Part shown: one piece after another, positions 55,872 through 64,000 of the stretch
Layout: each line of letters starts with the position of its first letter
How positions within the stretch are numbered: the stretch's first letter is position 1
Origin: DATBJJ01 sp036556425
GTDB taxonomy: Bacteria > Acidobacteriota > Vicinamibacteria > Vicinamibacterales > 2-12-FULL-66-21
Assembly: GCA_036556425.1 (NCBI GenBank)
Contig: DATBJJ010000060.1
Location: 1-64,000 of the forward strand
Length of the DNA stretch: 64,000 nt
Direction: 5' to 3'
Translations under genes and position numbers: made by a program
Notes under the pieces: model-generated
What the model was told of the DNA's origin: nothing
The model's input: only the letters and a program-made list of their open reading frames with translations
Database searches by the model: none

Positions 55872-56975
55872 TCAGGATAACACCGACAGAATCACATCCG
55901 CCCATTCGCGGACGCGATCCGCTTCGCGGTAGCGGCCCGCGACGTCGAACGCCGCCGCGCCGAGGCGCGATCGCGCTCGGTCGTCTCCACGCACACGTTC
56001 GACGGCGCGGACGAGCGCGGCCGCATCGCGCGCGGGAAAGAACACCGCGCTCGTGGCGTCCTCGAGCGCGTCCGCCGCGACGCCGGCCGGCGTCGTGACG
56101 ATCGGCAGCCGGGCCGCCATGGCTTCGACGAGCGCGAGGCCGAACCCCTCGTAGTGGCTGGGAAACACGAAGATGTCGGCGTCACGGTACAGATCGCGCA
56201 GCGCGTCGTGATCGACACGAGGGAAGACCGTCACGCGCGAGCGGACCTGCTCGGGGAACGCGGACAGGACGTCCTCGGCGCGTGCGAGCGTGCCCGCGCA
56301 CACGAGGCGCAGCGCCGGAACACGGCGCGCGAGATCCGCGAACGCCGCGCGAAGCTCGTCGATCCCCTTCATCGGCATCCATTGCGCGACGAAGAGCAGC
56401 GTCTCAGCCGCGCGCGGCTGACGCGACGGCAGGAAGAACGCATCCGGAACGCCGTGCGCCACCGTTGCGATTCGCTTCTCGTCCGCCCAACCGCGATCGA
56501 CGAGATACCTGCGCTCGGCGGCGTTCAACACGGTGATCAGCGCGGCGCCGCGGCAGGACGCGCGCAGGAACATCGGCATCAACCGCTCCTGCAGGACGCG
56601 ATAGCGGAGCGAGAGGCCGCCGGATGCTCGAGCGTCGCGCGCAAGCTCCGTGTGGTACATCGGCTCGAGCCCGTGGAACGCGACGACGGCCGGGATCGCG
56701 TTCACGACACCGGCCGCGATCGCGAGCCATCCGGCATAGCTGTGAAACACGACGAGATCGAACGGCGTCGGCGACTTCCGGAGCCATCGGGCGATCGTCA
56801 GCGGGTAGAGGAGCGGCGTCAATCGACCGCGACGCGACGCCGACGGAAAATCCTGCGGCGTGACGATCGTCGCCGTATGGCCGCGGCGGCCGATCTCGTC
56901 GGCGAGGGCTCGATAGGTGATGAAGACGGAAGAATGCGGATCGCGCGGCGTTTGAAGGACGATCGCGACGTTCAC
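55872..56975 (-). CDS. Glycosyltransferase family 4 protein
   Basis: A protein of 367 aa. VNVAIVLQTPRDPHSSVFITYRALADEIGRRGH starts the fold, and LLFVAQWMPMKGIDELRAAFADL with HYEGFGLALVEAMAARLPIV gives the donor site. GTG start overlaps the stop of the E1 gene by one base. It is the first glycosyltransferase of the arm. Confidence 0.9.
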   Translation of the reverse strand: MNVAIVLQTPRDPHSSVFITYRALADEIGRRGHTATIVTPQDFPSASRRGRLTPLLYPLTIARWLRKSPTPFDLVVFHSYAGWLAIAAGVVNAIPAVVAFHGLEPMYHTELARDARASGGLSLRYRVLQERLMPMFLRASCRGAALITVLNAAERRYLVDRGWADEKRIATVAHGVPDAFFLPSRQPRAAETLLFVAQWMPMKGIDELRAAFADLARRVPALRLVCAGTLARAEDVLSAFPEQVRSRVTVFPRVDHDALRDLYRDADIFVFPSHYEGFGLALVEAMAARLPIVTTPAGVAADALEDATSAVFFPARDAAALVRAVERVRGDDRARSRLGAAAFDVAGRYREADRVREWADVILSVLS

Positions 56976-59455
56976 TAATACCTTACCAGCAGCCTCGCCG
57001 CGTTCTCGATTTCCTCGTCCGAGGGCAGATAGAAGCTCTCGAGCGGCGGCGAGTACGGCACCGGCGTGTCGAGCGCGCCGACGATCCGTACGGGCGCGTC
57101 GAGCCACTCGAACGCCTCTTCCTGAATGATCGCGGCAAGGCTCTCGCCGATGCCGCCCGTGCGCGCGTCCTCGTGGATGACGAGCACGCGGCTGCAGTGC
57201 CGGACCGAGCGGAAGAGCGCATCGCGATCGAGCGGAGCGAGCGACCGCAGGTCGAGCACGCTCGCTTCGATCCCGTCCTTGGCGAGGCGTCCGGCGACGC
57301 GGAGACCGGTGTGGACGAACGCGCCGTACGAGACGATCGCGAGATCCGCGCCGGCACGGCGCAGCGCCGCGCGGCCGATCGGGATCGGCGCGGGCGGGTC
57401 GTCGCCGAGGGCCTGCTTCACGCGCGGGTCGCGATAGAGCGCGATGTGCTCGTAGTAGAGAACCGGATCGGGATCGGCAATCGCGCTGGCCATCAACGCG
57501 CGCGCGTCGTGCGGCGTCGAGGGCACGACGATCTTCAGGCCGGGCGTGCGATAGAACCACGGCTCGGTGTTCTGCGAGTGAAACGGCCCCGCGCTGCGCA
57601 GACCGCCCCACGGCATCCGCACGACCATCGGCACCGATCCGCCCCACCGATAGCGGATCTTCGCGGCGTTGTTGACCAGTTGATTGAAGCCAGTCGCGAC
57701 GAAATCGTTGAACTGCATCTCGCCGATCGGCCGCTGGCCGGCGAGCGCGGCGCCGACGCACACGCCGAGCACGGCGTTCTCCGCCAACGGCGAGTTGATC
57801 AATCGATCGCCGAGCTCCTCGAGCAGCGGACGGAGCAGGAGAAACGCGTTGCCGTACGCGCCGCCGACGTCTTCGCCGAACACGAACACGCGCGGATCCG
57901 CGCGAAGCCCGTCGCGCACGCCCTGCATCACGCCTTCGAGGAACGTCGAGCCCTTGCGATCGAACGCGGGACCTTCGTCGAGCGGCGGCAGATCCGAGAC
58001 CGCGTCGCGCGAGCCGCGAACCGCCGGATCGAGCACTTCAACGCGCGTGCGCGGCGGCTCTCCCTCGAACACGCCGCGCGCGGCGTCCGGCGGGTCGGGC
58101 CACGGCGCGGCAATCACCGCCTGCGCTTGCGCCTCGACCAGCGCCACGCTCTCCTCCTTCAGCCGATTCAGCTCCGCTTCGTCGATGAGACCTTCGAGCT
58201 GCAGCCGTGTCGCGTAGGCAGGAATCGGATCCCGCGCGGACCAGAACTTGTACAGCTCGGGATTCGCGTACCCGGATTCCTGCAGCGGCGGATACTCCCA
58301 TCCCAGTTGCGGATCCTTGCCGAGATACAACATGTCGTCGTGATGCGCGTGGCCGCACATGCGCATCGCGACGAGCTCGATGAGCGTGGGACCCTGGCCG
58401 GCGCGCGCGCGATCGACGGCCCACGCGAACGCCGACGCGATCTCGTCGGGATCCGTTCCGTCGATCGTGATCCCTGGAATGCCGTACCCCGCGGCTTTGT
58501 CGGCGAACACGCGCGACGCGGATTGATACCGCACCGCGGTCGACAGCGCCGTCTGGTTGTTCTGAACGCAGAAGACCATCGGAAGGCGCCGCACGGCGCA
58601 CAGGTTGATCGCCTCGTGCCACTCGCCGAGCGACGTGCCGCCTTCCCCCATGAACGAGATCGTCACGCGTTGACTGCCGTCGCGGGCGAACGCGAACGCC
58701 ATGCCCGCCAGCGTCAGCGTGCCGATGCCGAGCGGCGCGGCTGCCGGCAGAATGCCGTAGCTCATGTCGCCCATGTGGAGATCCTTGCCGTGCATCGGCG
58801 GGCCGGCCTTCCCCATCTGCGCGGACATCACGGCGCGGATCGTTTCCGGCGCGGACCGCATCGCGAGCACGGCGCCGAGATCGCGAATCAACGGCGCGAT
58901 CACGTCGCCGCGCCACGCGGAGTTCTCGCTGAAGCTCTTGCCGCGGCGCAGCCGAATCGCGGCGGCATAGATCGCTTCCTGCCCGAGCGATCGAAAGCCT
59001 TTCCCCTGGAACGCGGCGTCGCCGTACCGCACTTCGCCGCCGGTGAACAGCGTTTTCAGTCGATTGTCGGTCGCGCGCGTCAGCACCATCCCGCGCAGGA
59101 TCTCGCGGCGCTCGTCGGGCGTCAGCGATTCGCGTATCGCGGCGCGATGCAAGAACCCATCGCACGCGTCGACGAGCTCGTCGATCGCGACTTGAAAGCG
59201 CTGCGCCCCCTCGACGCCGGGCGTCGTCTCGAACGCCTCGGTCGGCGCGACGTTCTTCAGGCGGCCGCGCAGCTCGTCAGCGAAGCGGATTCTCACCGAG
59301 TCGAGCGAGGCCGCATCGCCCCCGCGAACCGCCCCCTTGCACGAATCGAACGCGGCGCGCACCGGCGCCAGCGCAAACGGGAACCGCTCGGTGACGAAGG
59401 CTTCGAGGCGGCGGGCGAGATCGGTGGCTGGATGAACCGTGGAAGCCCGGGCCAT
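56975..59455 (-). CDS. Fused alpha/beta 2-oxoacid dehydrogenase E1 component
   Basis: A protein of 826 aa. An N-terminal helical region (about 1-125) precedes the E1 alpha domain, with the thiamine-diphosphate motif GEGGTS (Glu271) followed 28 residues on by Asn299-Asn300 (VQNNQ). The E1 beta domain (about 500-826) contains FGEDVGGAYGNAF and DPVLYYEHIALYRDP. It decarboxylates a branched-chain or related 2-oxoacid. No E2 or E3 gene is near, so the complex partner must come from elsewhere. Confidence 0.92.
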   Translation of the reverse strand: MARASTVHPATDLARRLEAFVTERFPFALAPVRAAFDSCKGAVRGGDAASLDSVRIRFADELRGRLKNVAPTEAFETTPGVEGAQRFQVAIDELVDACDGFLHRAAIRESLTPDERREILRGMVLTRATDNRLKTLFTGGEVRYGDAAFQGKGFRSLGQEAIYAAAIRLRRGKSFSENSAWRGDVIAPLIRDLGAVLAMRSAPETIRAVMSAQMGKAGPPMHGKDLHMGDMSYGILPAAAPLGIGTLTLAGMAFAFARDGSQRVTISFMGEGGTSLGEWHEAINLCAVRRLPMVFCVQNNQTALSTAVRYQSASRVFADKAAGYGIPGITIDGTDPDEIASAFAWAVDRARAGQGPTLIELVAMRMCGHAHHDDMLYLGKDPQLGWEYPPLQESGYANPELYKFWSARDPIPAYATRLQLEGLIDEAELNRLKEESVALVEAQAQAVIAAPWPDPPDAARGVFEGEPPRTRVEVLDPAVRGSRDAVSDLPPLDEGPAFDRKGSTFLEGVMQGVRDGLRADPRVFVFGEDVGGAYGNAFLLLRPLLEELGDRLINSPLAENAVLGVCVGAALAGQRPIGEMQFNDFVATGFNQLVNNAAKIRYRWGGSVPMVVRMPWGGLRSAGPFHSQNTEPWFYRTPGLKIVVPSTPHDARALMASAIADPDPVLYYEHIALYRDPRVKQALGDDPPAPIPIGRAALRRAGADLAIVSYGAFVHTGLRVAGRLAKDGIEASVLDLRSLAPLDRDALFRSVRHCSRVLVIHEDARTGGIGESLAAIIQEEAFEWLDAPVRIVGALDTPVPYSPPLESFYLPSDEEIENAARLLVRY

Positions 59456-59473
59456 TACGAAAATGCTAACACT

Positions 59474-59944
59474 CTATCGAGGGGTCCGCTCCGCCGCCAC
59501 GGTCTTGTCGACGAACGCCTCGATGTCGCGCGCGGGCCGCGCGCCCGACGCGCGCCCCACCTCGCGCCCTCCGACGAACACCGCCATCGTCGGGATCGAT
59601 CGAATGACGAATCGATCGCCGAGCTCGGGAATGGCGTCGGTGTTGACCTTCACGACGATGTAGCGGCCGGCGTTGCTCGCCGCGACCTTCACCAGCTCGG
59701 GCGCGACCATGCGGCACGGTCCGCACCACGGTGCCCAGAAATCGACGACGACCGGCAGGGTCGACAAGCGAGTGAGGGCATCGAAGGCTTCCGCGCTTGG
59801 CATCTCGAGCGGCTCGGCGCTCGGAGGCAGCAGCGTCCCGCACTTCTTGCACTTGGCCGTCGTGCCGAATGGAACGCGATTGCGCTGTTCGCACGACGGA
59901 CAGCTCAGGATGATGCCGCGATCGTCGACTTGAGCGTTGGCCAT
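59474..59944 (-). CDS. Thioredoxin with N-terminal zinc finger (TrxC type)
   Basis: A protein of 156 aa. The N-terminal CPSCEQRNRV...KCKKC zinc-binding pair of CxxC and the active site WCGPC (Cys74, Cys77) in FWAPWCGPCRMVAPELV define a thioredoxin 2. It reduces disulphides in the cytosol. ATG 59944 was chosen because the zinc motif follows closely. 18 nt upstream of the E1 gene; shared transcript likely. Confidence 0.94.
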   Translation of the reverse strand: MANAQVDDRGIILSCPSCEQRNRVPFGTTAKCKKCGTLLPPSAEPLEMPSAEAFDALTRLSTLPVVVDFWAPWCGPCRMVAPELVKVAASNAGRYIVVKVNTDAIPELGDRFVIRSIPTMAVFVGGREVGRASGARPARDIEAFVDKTVAAERTPR

Positions 59945-59982
59945 GCCTTCGATCCTAGCAGCATTCGAACGCGGCGATCGGT

Positions 59983-60765
59983 TCAGTCCGACACGGCGAG
60001 CTCGCCCGGCACGATCGGCCTCGTGCGTGGAAGCAGACCCCGCCGCGCCATGTTGCCGACGTAGGCGAGGATGCACACGAACACGGCCAGCTTGAGCGCG
60101 TCTGCCGGCCGCGTCTGCGGCAGCACCTTCCAGAGGAGCCACAGGATGGGCTGTGCGATCGTCACGGCCCAGACCGTTCCGTAAAAGTAGCGGCGCTCGT
60201 GCCCTTCACCTTGCGTCGACGGCTTCACTCGCGGCAGGAGCCCGAGCGCACCGAGAATCCAGATCGCGCCGACGATGGGAAAGTACGCCGTCTCGTACAT
60301 CTGGAGAAGCTGCCAGCGGCCGGTCGCGATCGCGAATCCAAGACCGGCGATGTTGAGCACGGCGAACGCGATCGCTTCGCTCCACGCGAGTGTGTAGCAC
60401 ACGCGGCGGTAGAGCGGGTTCGGACGATCCTCGGTGAACCTGATGATGTACGGCTTCGGCTCGACGCCGGGAAGCTGGCCGAAGAGCGCGGCGATCCCGG
60501 TACCGACGAGCACGGCGCAAAGCCAGAGCACGGTTCGACGATCGAAGCCGCGTTCGAAGAGGTGGAACGTGAGCGGCCCCGGCGCGATGAAGAACACGAA
60601 GATCCAGATGGGCCAGTGCGCGAGCCGATAGGTCACCTTGTTTCGCTCGCGGATGCGGCGATCGCTCGCGAGCTCGATCCGCTCGGCATGGCCGTGCTGA
60701 CGCTCGTATGAGGGGGGAAGAAGCGGCCAGGACAACCCTTCGACTTTAACATTTTTCCCTTGCAC
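59983..60765 (-). CDS. Six-TM membrane protein of unknown function
   Basis: A protein of 260 aa starting at GTG 60765. Six TM helices are predicted: WPIWIFVFFIAPGPLTFHLF, TVLWLCAVLVGTGIAALFG, AIAFAVLNIAGLGFAIATG, FPIVGAIWILGALGLL, WAVTIAQPILWLLWKVL and ALKLAVFVCILAYVGNMA. I recognise no family. It is on the strand of trxC with a 38-nt gap. Confidence 0.68.
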   Translation of the reverse strand: MQGKNVKVEGLSWPLLPPSYERQHGHAERIELASDRRIRERNKVTYRLAHWPIWIFVFFIAPGPLTFHLFERGFDRRTVLWLCAVLVGTGIAALFGQLPGVEPKPYIIRFTEDRPNPLYRRVCYTLAWSEAIAFAVLNIAGLGFAIATGRWQLLQMYETAYFPIVGAIWILGALGLLPRVKPSTQGEGHERRYFYGTVWAVTIAQPILWLLWKVLPQTRPADALKLAVFVCILAYVGNMARRGLLPRTRPIVPGELAVSD

Positions 60766-60810
60766 GCGGCTCGATCCAAGCGCGGCGCTGCGGGTCGAGT
60801 AGCGCGCGCG

Positions 60811-61428
60811 CTATTCGAGATCGTAGACGCGCTGCAGCGTCCGCGGTCCCTCGCCGGGAAGCTTGTTGGCGTCGATCTTCGACGTGATCGTGAGCCGGCG
60901 AGGCGCGCCGCCCACGGCGTAGCGATCTGTCGCCTTCACATCACCCTCGAACTTGCGCTCGACGACGAGGACGGCGCCATCCCACTTGACCTTCGTGTCG
61001 ATCGTCAGCGCGCCAACCTCGGATCGCACGGACTTGCCGTCCATTTTCCACGTGTGGGACACACCGTGCGCGTCGGTGACGACGAGTCCCGTGCCCTCGC
61101 GCGCGATCGTCATCCGATCGGGCATGAGCATCGCGATACGGATGGCCTCGCGCGACTTTGCCGCATCTTCTGGGTTCGCGCGGCCGCCCGTGTAGCCCGA
61201 CCCTCCGCCCGAGCCGACGGGAGATCGTCCGCTCCCCACCGACACCGGCCCTCCGCCGAGCGGCGCCCGGCGTCCGGCGATGGCGGCGCGATCCTCGGTC
61301 GAGCGCAGCTCGGCCTGACGCGTCAGCTCGGGATTCAGCTTCCAAGTGCCCGTCAGATCCGGTCGATCCTGCGCGGCGAGCCCCGAGCTCAGCGCGGCAG
61401 CGATCGCGGCGGCGTGCAGCATGCGCAT
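60811..61428 (-). CDS. Exported hypothetical protein
   Basis: A protein of 205 aa with a signal peptide (MRMLHAAAIAAALSSGLAAQ). The N-terminal DLTGTWKLNPELTRQAEL is a motif seen in many secreted acidobacterial proteins of unknown role. A Gly/Ser-rich linker follows, then beta-rich sequence (GVSHTWKMDGKSV, GAVLVVERKFEGDVKATDRYAV) resembling a lipocalin-like fold. The 38-bp gap to the divergent 61467 gene must hold both promoters. Confidence 0.72.
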   Translation of the reverse strand: MRMLHAAAIAAALSSGLAAQDRPDLTGTWKLNPELTRQAELRSTEDRAAIAGRRAPLGGGPVSVGSGRSPVGSGGGSGYTGGRANPEDAAKSREAIRIAMLMPDRMTIAREGTGLVVTDAHGVSHTWKMDGKSVRSEVGALTIDTKVKWDGAVLVVERKFEGDVKATDRYAVGGAPRRLTITSKIDANKLPGEGPRTLQRVYDLE

Positions 61429-61466
61429 ATCGTCTCCGTCCCTGTATTATTTGACACGAGCCGCCC

Positions 61467-62282
61467 ATGAAAAAGTTTGGCTTCCTGCGCGCCATCGTCT
61501 TGTCGTTCTACTCCGCGGATTTGTACCGCGACGTCGGCCGCAACTGGAAGGGCACGGGGCTGCTCTATCTGATGCTATTGCTCGCGATCTGCTGGGTGCC
61601 CACGGCGATTCGCATGCATTTCGGCCTTCATAGGTTCGCGGAGACCCGGGTCCCCAAGATCACGGCCGAACTTCCCGACATCACGATCGCGGACGGCGTG
61701 ATGCACTCCAACCCGCCCGGACGTCATGAGTTCAGGGACGAGGATCCCCGCCCGGGACGGGATGCCTCGGTTTTCATCATCGACGACACGATCGACGACA
61801 TCCCGTCGGATATTCCTCCGGGCACGATGATGCTGACGCGGCGCGAGTTCGGCGGCGCGCAACCGAATCGATCCGAGCGGCGCGTGTTCAAGCTGTCGGC
61901 GATCGGCGATATGAACCTGACGCGTCAAAAGGTCGGCGACTTCCTGAGCTCGCTCCAGTTCTGGTTGCCGCCGATCGCGTTCGCCTTCTCCGTCCTCGGA
62001 TCGCTCGTCTTTCGACTCGTGCAGGCGCTCCTCTACGGATCGCTGGCGCAGATGTTCGCGAAGAGCAAACAGGTCTCGATCGATTTCCGGACCGCCCTTC
62101 GGATCGCCGCGGTCGCGGTGACGCCGGTGATCGTGCTTCGAACGTTGATCTGGTTCCTGCCGTCGGAGCCCTCGTGGTACATCCGCTGGCCGGTTGCCAT
62201 CCTCATTACGCTGGGGTACCTGCGCTTTGCAGCGGGCGCGCTCGCGAACGAGCCCGCCTCAGCTTCGCCGATCGCAACATAG
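61467..62282 (+). CDS. DUF1189-like membrane protein
   Basis: A protein of 271 aa. It opens MKKFGFLRAIVLSFYSADLYRDVGRNWKGTGLLYLMLLLAI with one TM helix, has a periplasmic central region, and then three C-terminal TM helices (FWLPPIAFAFSVLGSLVFRLVQALLYG, ALRIAAVAVTPVIVLRTLIWFL, WPVAILITLGYLRFAAGAL). This matches the DUF1189 layout. Function unknown. Confidence 0.75.
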   Translation: MKKFGFLRAIVLSFYSADLYRDVGRNWKGTGLLYLMLLLAICWVPTAIRMHFGLHRFAETRVPKITAELPDITIADGVMHSNPPGRHEFRDEDPRPGRDASVFIIDDTIDDIPSDIPPGTMMLTRREFGGAQPNRSERRVFKLSAIGDMNLTRQKVGDFLSSLQFWLPPIAFAFSVLGSLVFRLVQALLYGSLAQMFAKSKQVSIDFRTALRIAAVAVTPVIVLRTLIWFLPSEPSWYIRWPVAILITLGYLRFAAGALANEPASASPIAT

Positions 62283-62326
62283 CGCATTTGGTGTTCGCCG
62301 GAACCCTGGGATATCGTTCCCGTCTC

Positions 62327-63562
62327 ATGTCGGTCCGCACGGCGGCGTTCTCGGCCATTCTGCTCGGCGTCATCTCGCTCGCGCCTTCCGCGCTCCACGC
62401 GCAAGACACGCGCGAAGCCACGCTCGAACAGCAGCGCGCGGCAAAAGCCAAGGCGCTTCAGCCATACAAACCGGGCAAGCTCGAAAAATGGATGCTCTGG
62501 TTCGAGGACGTCGATCCAATCACGAAGCTCGCACCGCACGACGGCTTCTACCTTCAGTACGGATTCCGCTGGAAGCCGATCGGCGGCGGCATCGGCGTCG
62601 GAGGGGGTTGGCGCCACGATCTCTTCGATCGGAACGCGAGAGTCGTGCTGGGCTCGGGGATCTCGACGCGCAACTACCGGATGCTGATGGCGGACTTCTC
62701 GCTGCCGTATCTCCTGCGCGAGAAGCTCGAGGTGGGCGCACAGGTGCTCCACCGGCACAATCCCCAGGAGGACTACTGGGGCCTGGGGATCGGCTCGCTC
62801 GCAAGCGATCGCGTCAGCTTCGAGGTCGACTATCTGAACATCGAGGGCCGCGCGATCGTGCGGCCGCGCCCGTGGTTCGAAGCGGGAACGCGCATCGGCC
62901 GGATGAACGGCAGCGTCGGCCACGGCACCGACGGACGTTTTCCATCGATCGAGGAGCGGTTCACGGACGCGACGGCGCCCGGGCTCGCCGAGCAGCCGGA
63001 TTTCTCGTACGCCGAAGCGTTCGCCGCGGTCGATCGTCGCGATCAGAAGGACAACGCGCGCGACGGCGGCTTCTACTCGCTCAGTTGGCGCGAGTACTAC
63101 GACCTCGATTTCGATCGCTACAACTTCCGCGCGGTCGATGCGCTGGCGCAGCAGTTCTTTCCGATCTTCGACAAGAAGCGCGTCTTCGCCGTGCAGGCCC
63201 GGCTGCAGTCCGCCGCGGTCGACAACGGCAAGGGCCAGCAGATTCCGTTCTACTTCAAGCCCACGATGGGCGGCAGCAACAGCCATCGCGGCTTCAACGA
63301 TTACCGCTTTCGCGACGATGCGGTCGTCTACTTCAACGCCGAGTATCGATGGGAGGCGTTCTCGGGCCTCGACATGGCGCTCTTCTCGGATTGGGGCACC
63401 GTCGCGCCGAACATCGGACGGCTGAAGCTCGCGCAGCTCGAGAACGCCTACGGCATCGGCTTCCGGTTCAACACGTACAAGTCCGTGCTCTTCCGCGTCG
63501 ACGTCGGGTTCGGCGGCGGCGAGGGCACGCAGTACTTCTTCAAGTTCAGCAAGGCCTTCTAA
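62327..63562 (+). CDS. BamA/TamA-family outer-membrane protein (surface antigen D15-like)
   Basis: A protein of 411 aa with a signal peptide (SVRTAAFSAILLGVISLAPSALHAQ). The barrel-like strands WKPIGGGIGVGGGWRHDLF, YWGLGIGSLASDRVSFEVDYLNIEGRA and the conserved GGSNSHRGFNDYRFRDDAVVYFNAEYRWEAF with the final FFKFSKAF fit the Omp85 barrel. No POTRA domain is visible, so it is a short barrel form. ATG 62327. Confidence 0.82.
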   Translation: MSVRTAAFSAILLGVISLAPSALHAQDTREATLEQQRAAKAKALQPYKPGKLEKWMLWFEDVDPITKLAPHDGFYLQYGFRWKPIGGGIGVGGGWRHDLFDRNARVVLGSGISTRNYRMLMADFSLPYLLREKLEVGAQVLHRHNPQEDYWGLGIGSLASDRVSFEVDYLNIEGRAIVRPRPWFEAGTRIGRMNGSVGHGTDGRFPSIEERFTDATAPGLAEQPDFSYAEAFAAVDRRDQKDNARDGGFYSLSWREYYDLDFDRYNFRAVDALAQQFFPIFDKKRVFAVQARLQSAAVDNGKGQQIPFYFKPTMGGSNSHRGFNDYRFRDDAVVYFNAEYRWEAFSGLDMALFSDWGTVAPNIGRLKLAQLENAYGIGFRFNTYKSVLFRVDVGFGGGEGTQYFFKFSKAF

Positions 63563-63563
63563 G

Positions 63564-64000
63564 ATGCGCGCGCCAGCTCGATCCGCGCTGACAACGGCGA
63601 TCGCGTGCGTGTCGTTCGCGCTCGCGACGACCGCCGCGAACGGACCCAGATTCTTCCGCGACGATCCGATTCAACGCGATCCGGAAACCGTGGACGCGTC
63701 GAGCGTGGAGCCGTCCGAGTTGAGCGGGCTCTACGATTTCGCGGAGAACTCGTTTTTCGGCGCGGGCGACAAGACCGACAAGCGCGCCGTCAACGTGAAC
63801 ACGATCGACGAGGTGCCGGACTCGAGTTGGTTCACGAACCGCTTGGGCCGCGAGCCATGGACGGCCGACCGCCTCGCGAAAGGTCCGGACACGGGATCGG
63901 GACCGTCGGGCGCGTGGACGATCGTGTCGGGCAAGATGGAAGGGCGCGCGCCCGGCTTCACGATCCGCGACGCGGCCAGGCAGCTGTACTTCGTCAAATT
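63564..64000 (+). CDS. Exported hypothetical protein (partial, cut by window edge)
   Basis: 145 codons are visible, open to the edge. The signal peptide is MRAPARSALTTAIACVSFALATTAANG. The mature part contains RFFRDDPIQRDPE, LYDFAENSFF, NTIDEVPDSSWFTNRLG and the run GFTIRDAARQLYFVK, conserved in uncharacterised acidobacterial proteins that often follow a BamA-like gene. The ATG lies one base after the barrel stop, so the genes are cotranscribed. Confidence 0.72.
   Translation, partial: MRAPARSALTTAIACVSFALATTAANGPRFFRDDPIQRDPETVDASSVEPSELSGLYDFAENSFFGAGDKTDKRAVNVNTIDEVPDSSWFTNRLGREPWTADRLAKGPDTGSGPSGAWTIVSGKMEGRAPGFTIRDAARQLYFVK

Overview
The window is very GC-rich and gene-dense, with short intergenic gaps and no rRNA, tRNA or phage genes that I can see. 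The combination of gene families points to an uncultured Acidobacteriota, perhaps Vicinamibacteria-like. These include a fused TreS/maltokinase, Gly/Arg/Gln-rich secreted S9 peptidases, exported amidohydrolases and sulfatases, and a large acidobacterial-style polysaccharide locus. That placement is an inference from gene content, not from a marker-gene tree.

Layout. (1) 1-846: a RES/Xre toxin-antitoxin pair (toxin cut by the window edge) under a pair of overlapping palindromes. (2) 937-1922: two small proteins, DUF4112 and a DUF2383/PA2169-type helical bundle. (3) 2101-10660 (+): glycogen/trehalose cluster glgX - treS/maltokinase fusion - treY. (4) 10674-16988 (-): S9 peptidase with a poly-Gln tract, a conserved hypothetical, a serine hydrolase and a sulfatase. 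(5) 17179-17985 (+): an SPFH/prohibitin protein. (6) 17990-25599 (-): yebC-ruvC-ruvA-ruvB-fabH, then a subtilase, an outer-membrane barrel and an amidohydrolase. (7) 25760-27377 (-): two unrelated SAM methyltransferases. (8) 27566-56975: exopolysaccharide/capsule locus. A short + arm carries a secreted small protein, a Wzz/BY-kinase and an O-antigen ligase-like protein. A long - arm carries eleven glycosyltransferases, four FkbM and three other methyltransferases, a small phosphoglycosyl transferase, a geranylgeranyl-reductase-like flavoprotein, a second polymerase-like membrane protein, Wza, an outer-membrane barrel and an ABC exporter. Most junctions in this arm overlap by 1-4 nt, so translation is probably coupled. 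(9) 56975-61428 (-): a fused alpha/beta 2-oxoacid dehydrogenase E1, a zinc-finger thioredoxin, a six-TM protein and a small exported protein. (10) 61467-64000 (+): a DUF1189-like protein, a BamA/TamA-like barrel and the start of an exported hypothetical.

How the parts work together. Wza, Wzz/BY-kinase, the phosphoglycosyl transferase and the two polymerase/ligase-like proteins form a Wzy-type export pathway. No Wzx flippase is visible; the ABC exporter is the best local candidate for flipping. The seven methyltransferases suggest a heavily O-methylated glycan. GlgX, TreS and TreY link glycogen to trehalose, but no treZ is seen, and the maltokinase half of the TreS fusion has Asn where the metal-binding Asp is expected.

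Two repeat families mark the intergenic DNA. One is built from GATCCGCG-type units (1991-2090, 16992-17080, 25651-25762), and one copy lies in frame inside ruvA. The other is made of GTTC/GAAC octamers (853-925, 4293-4402).
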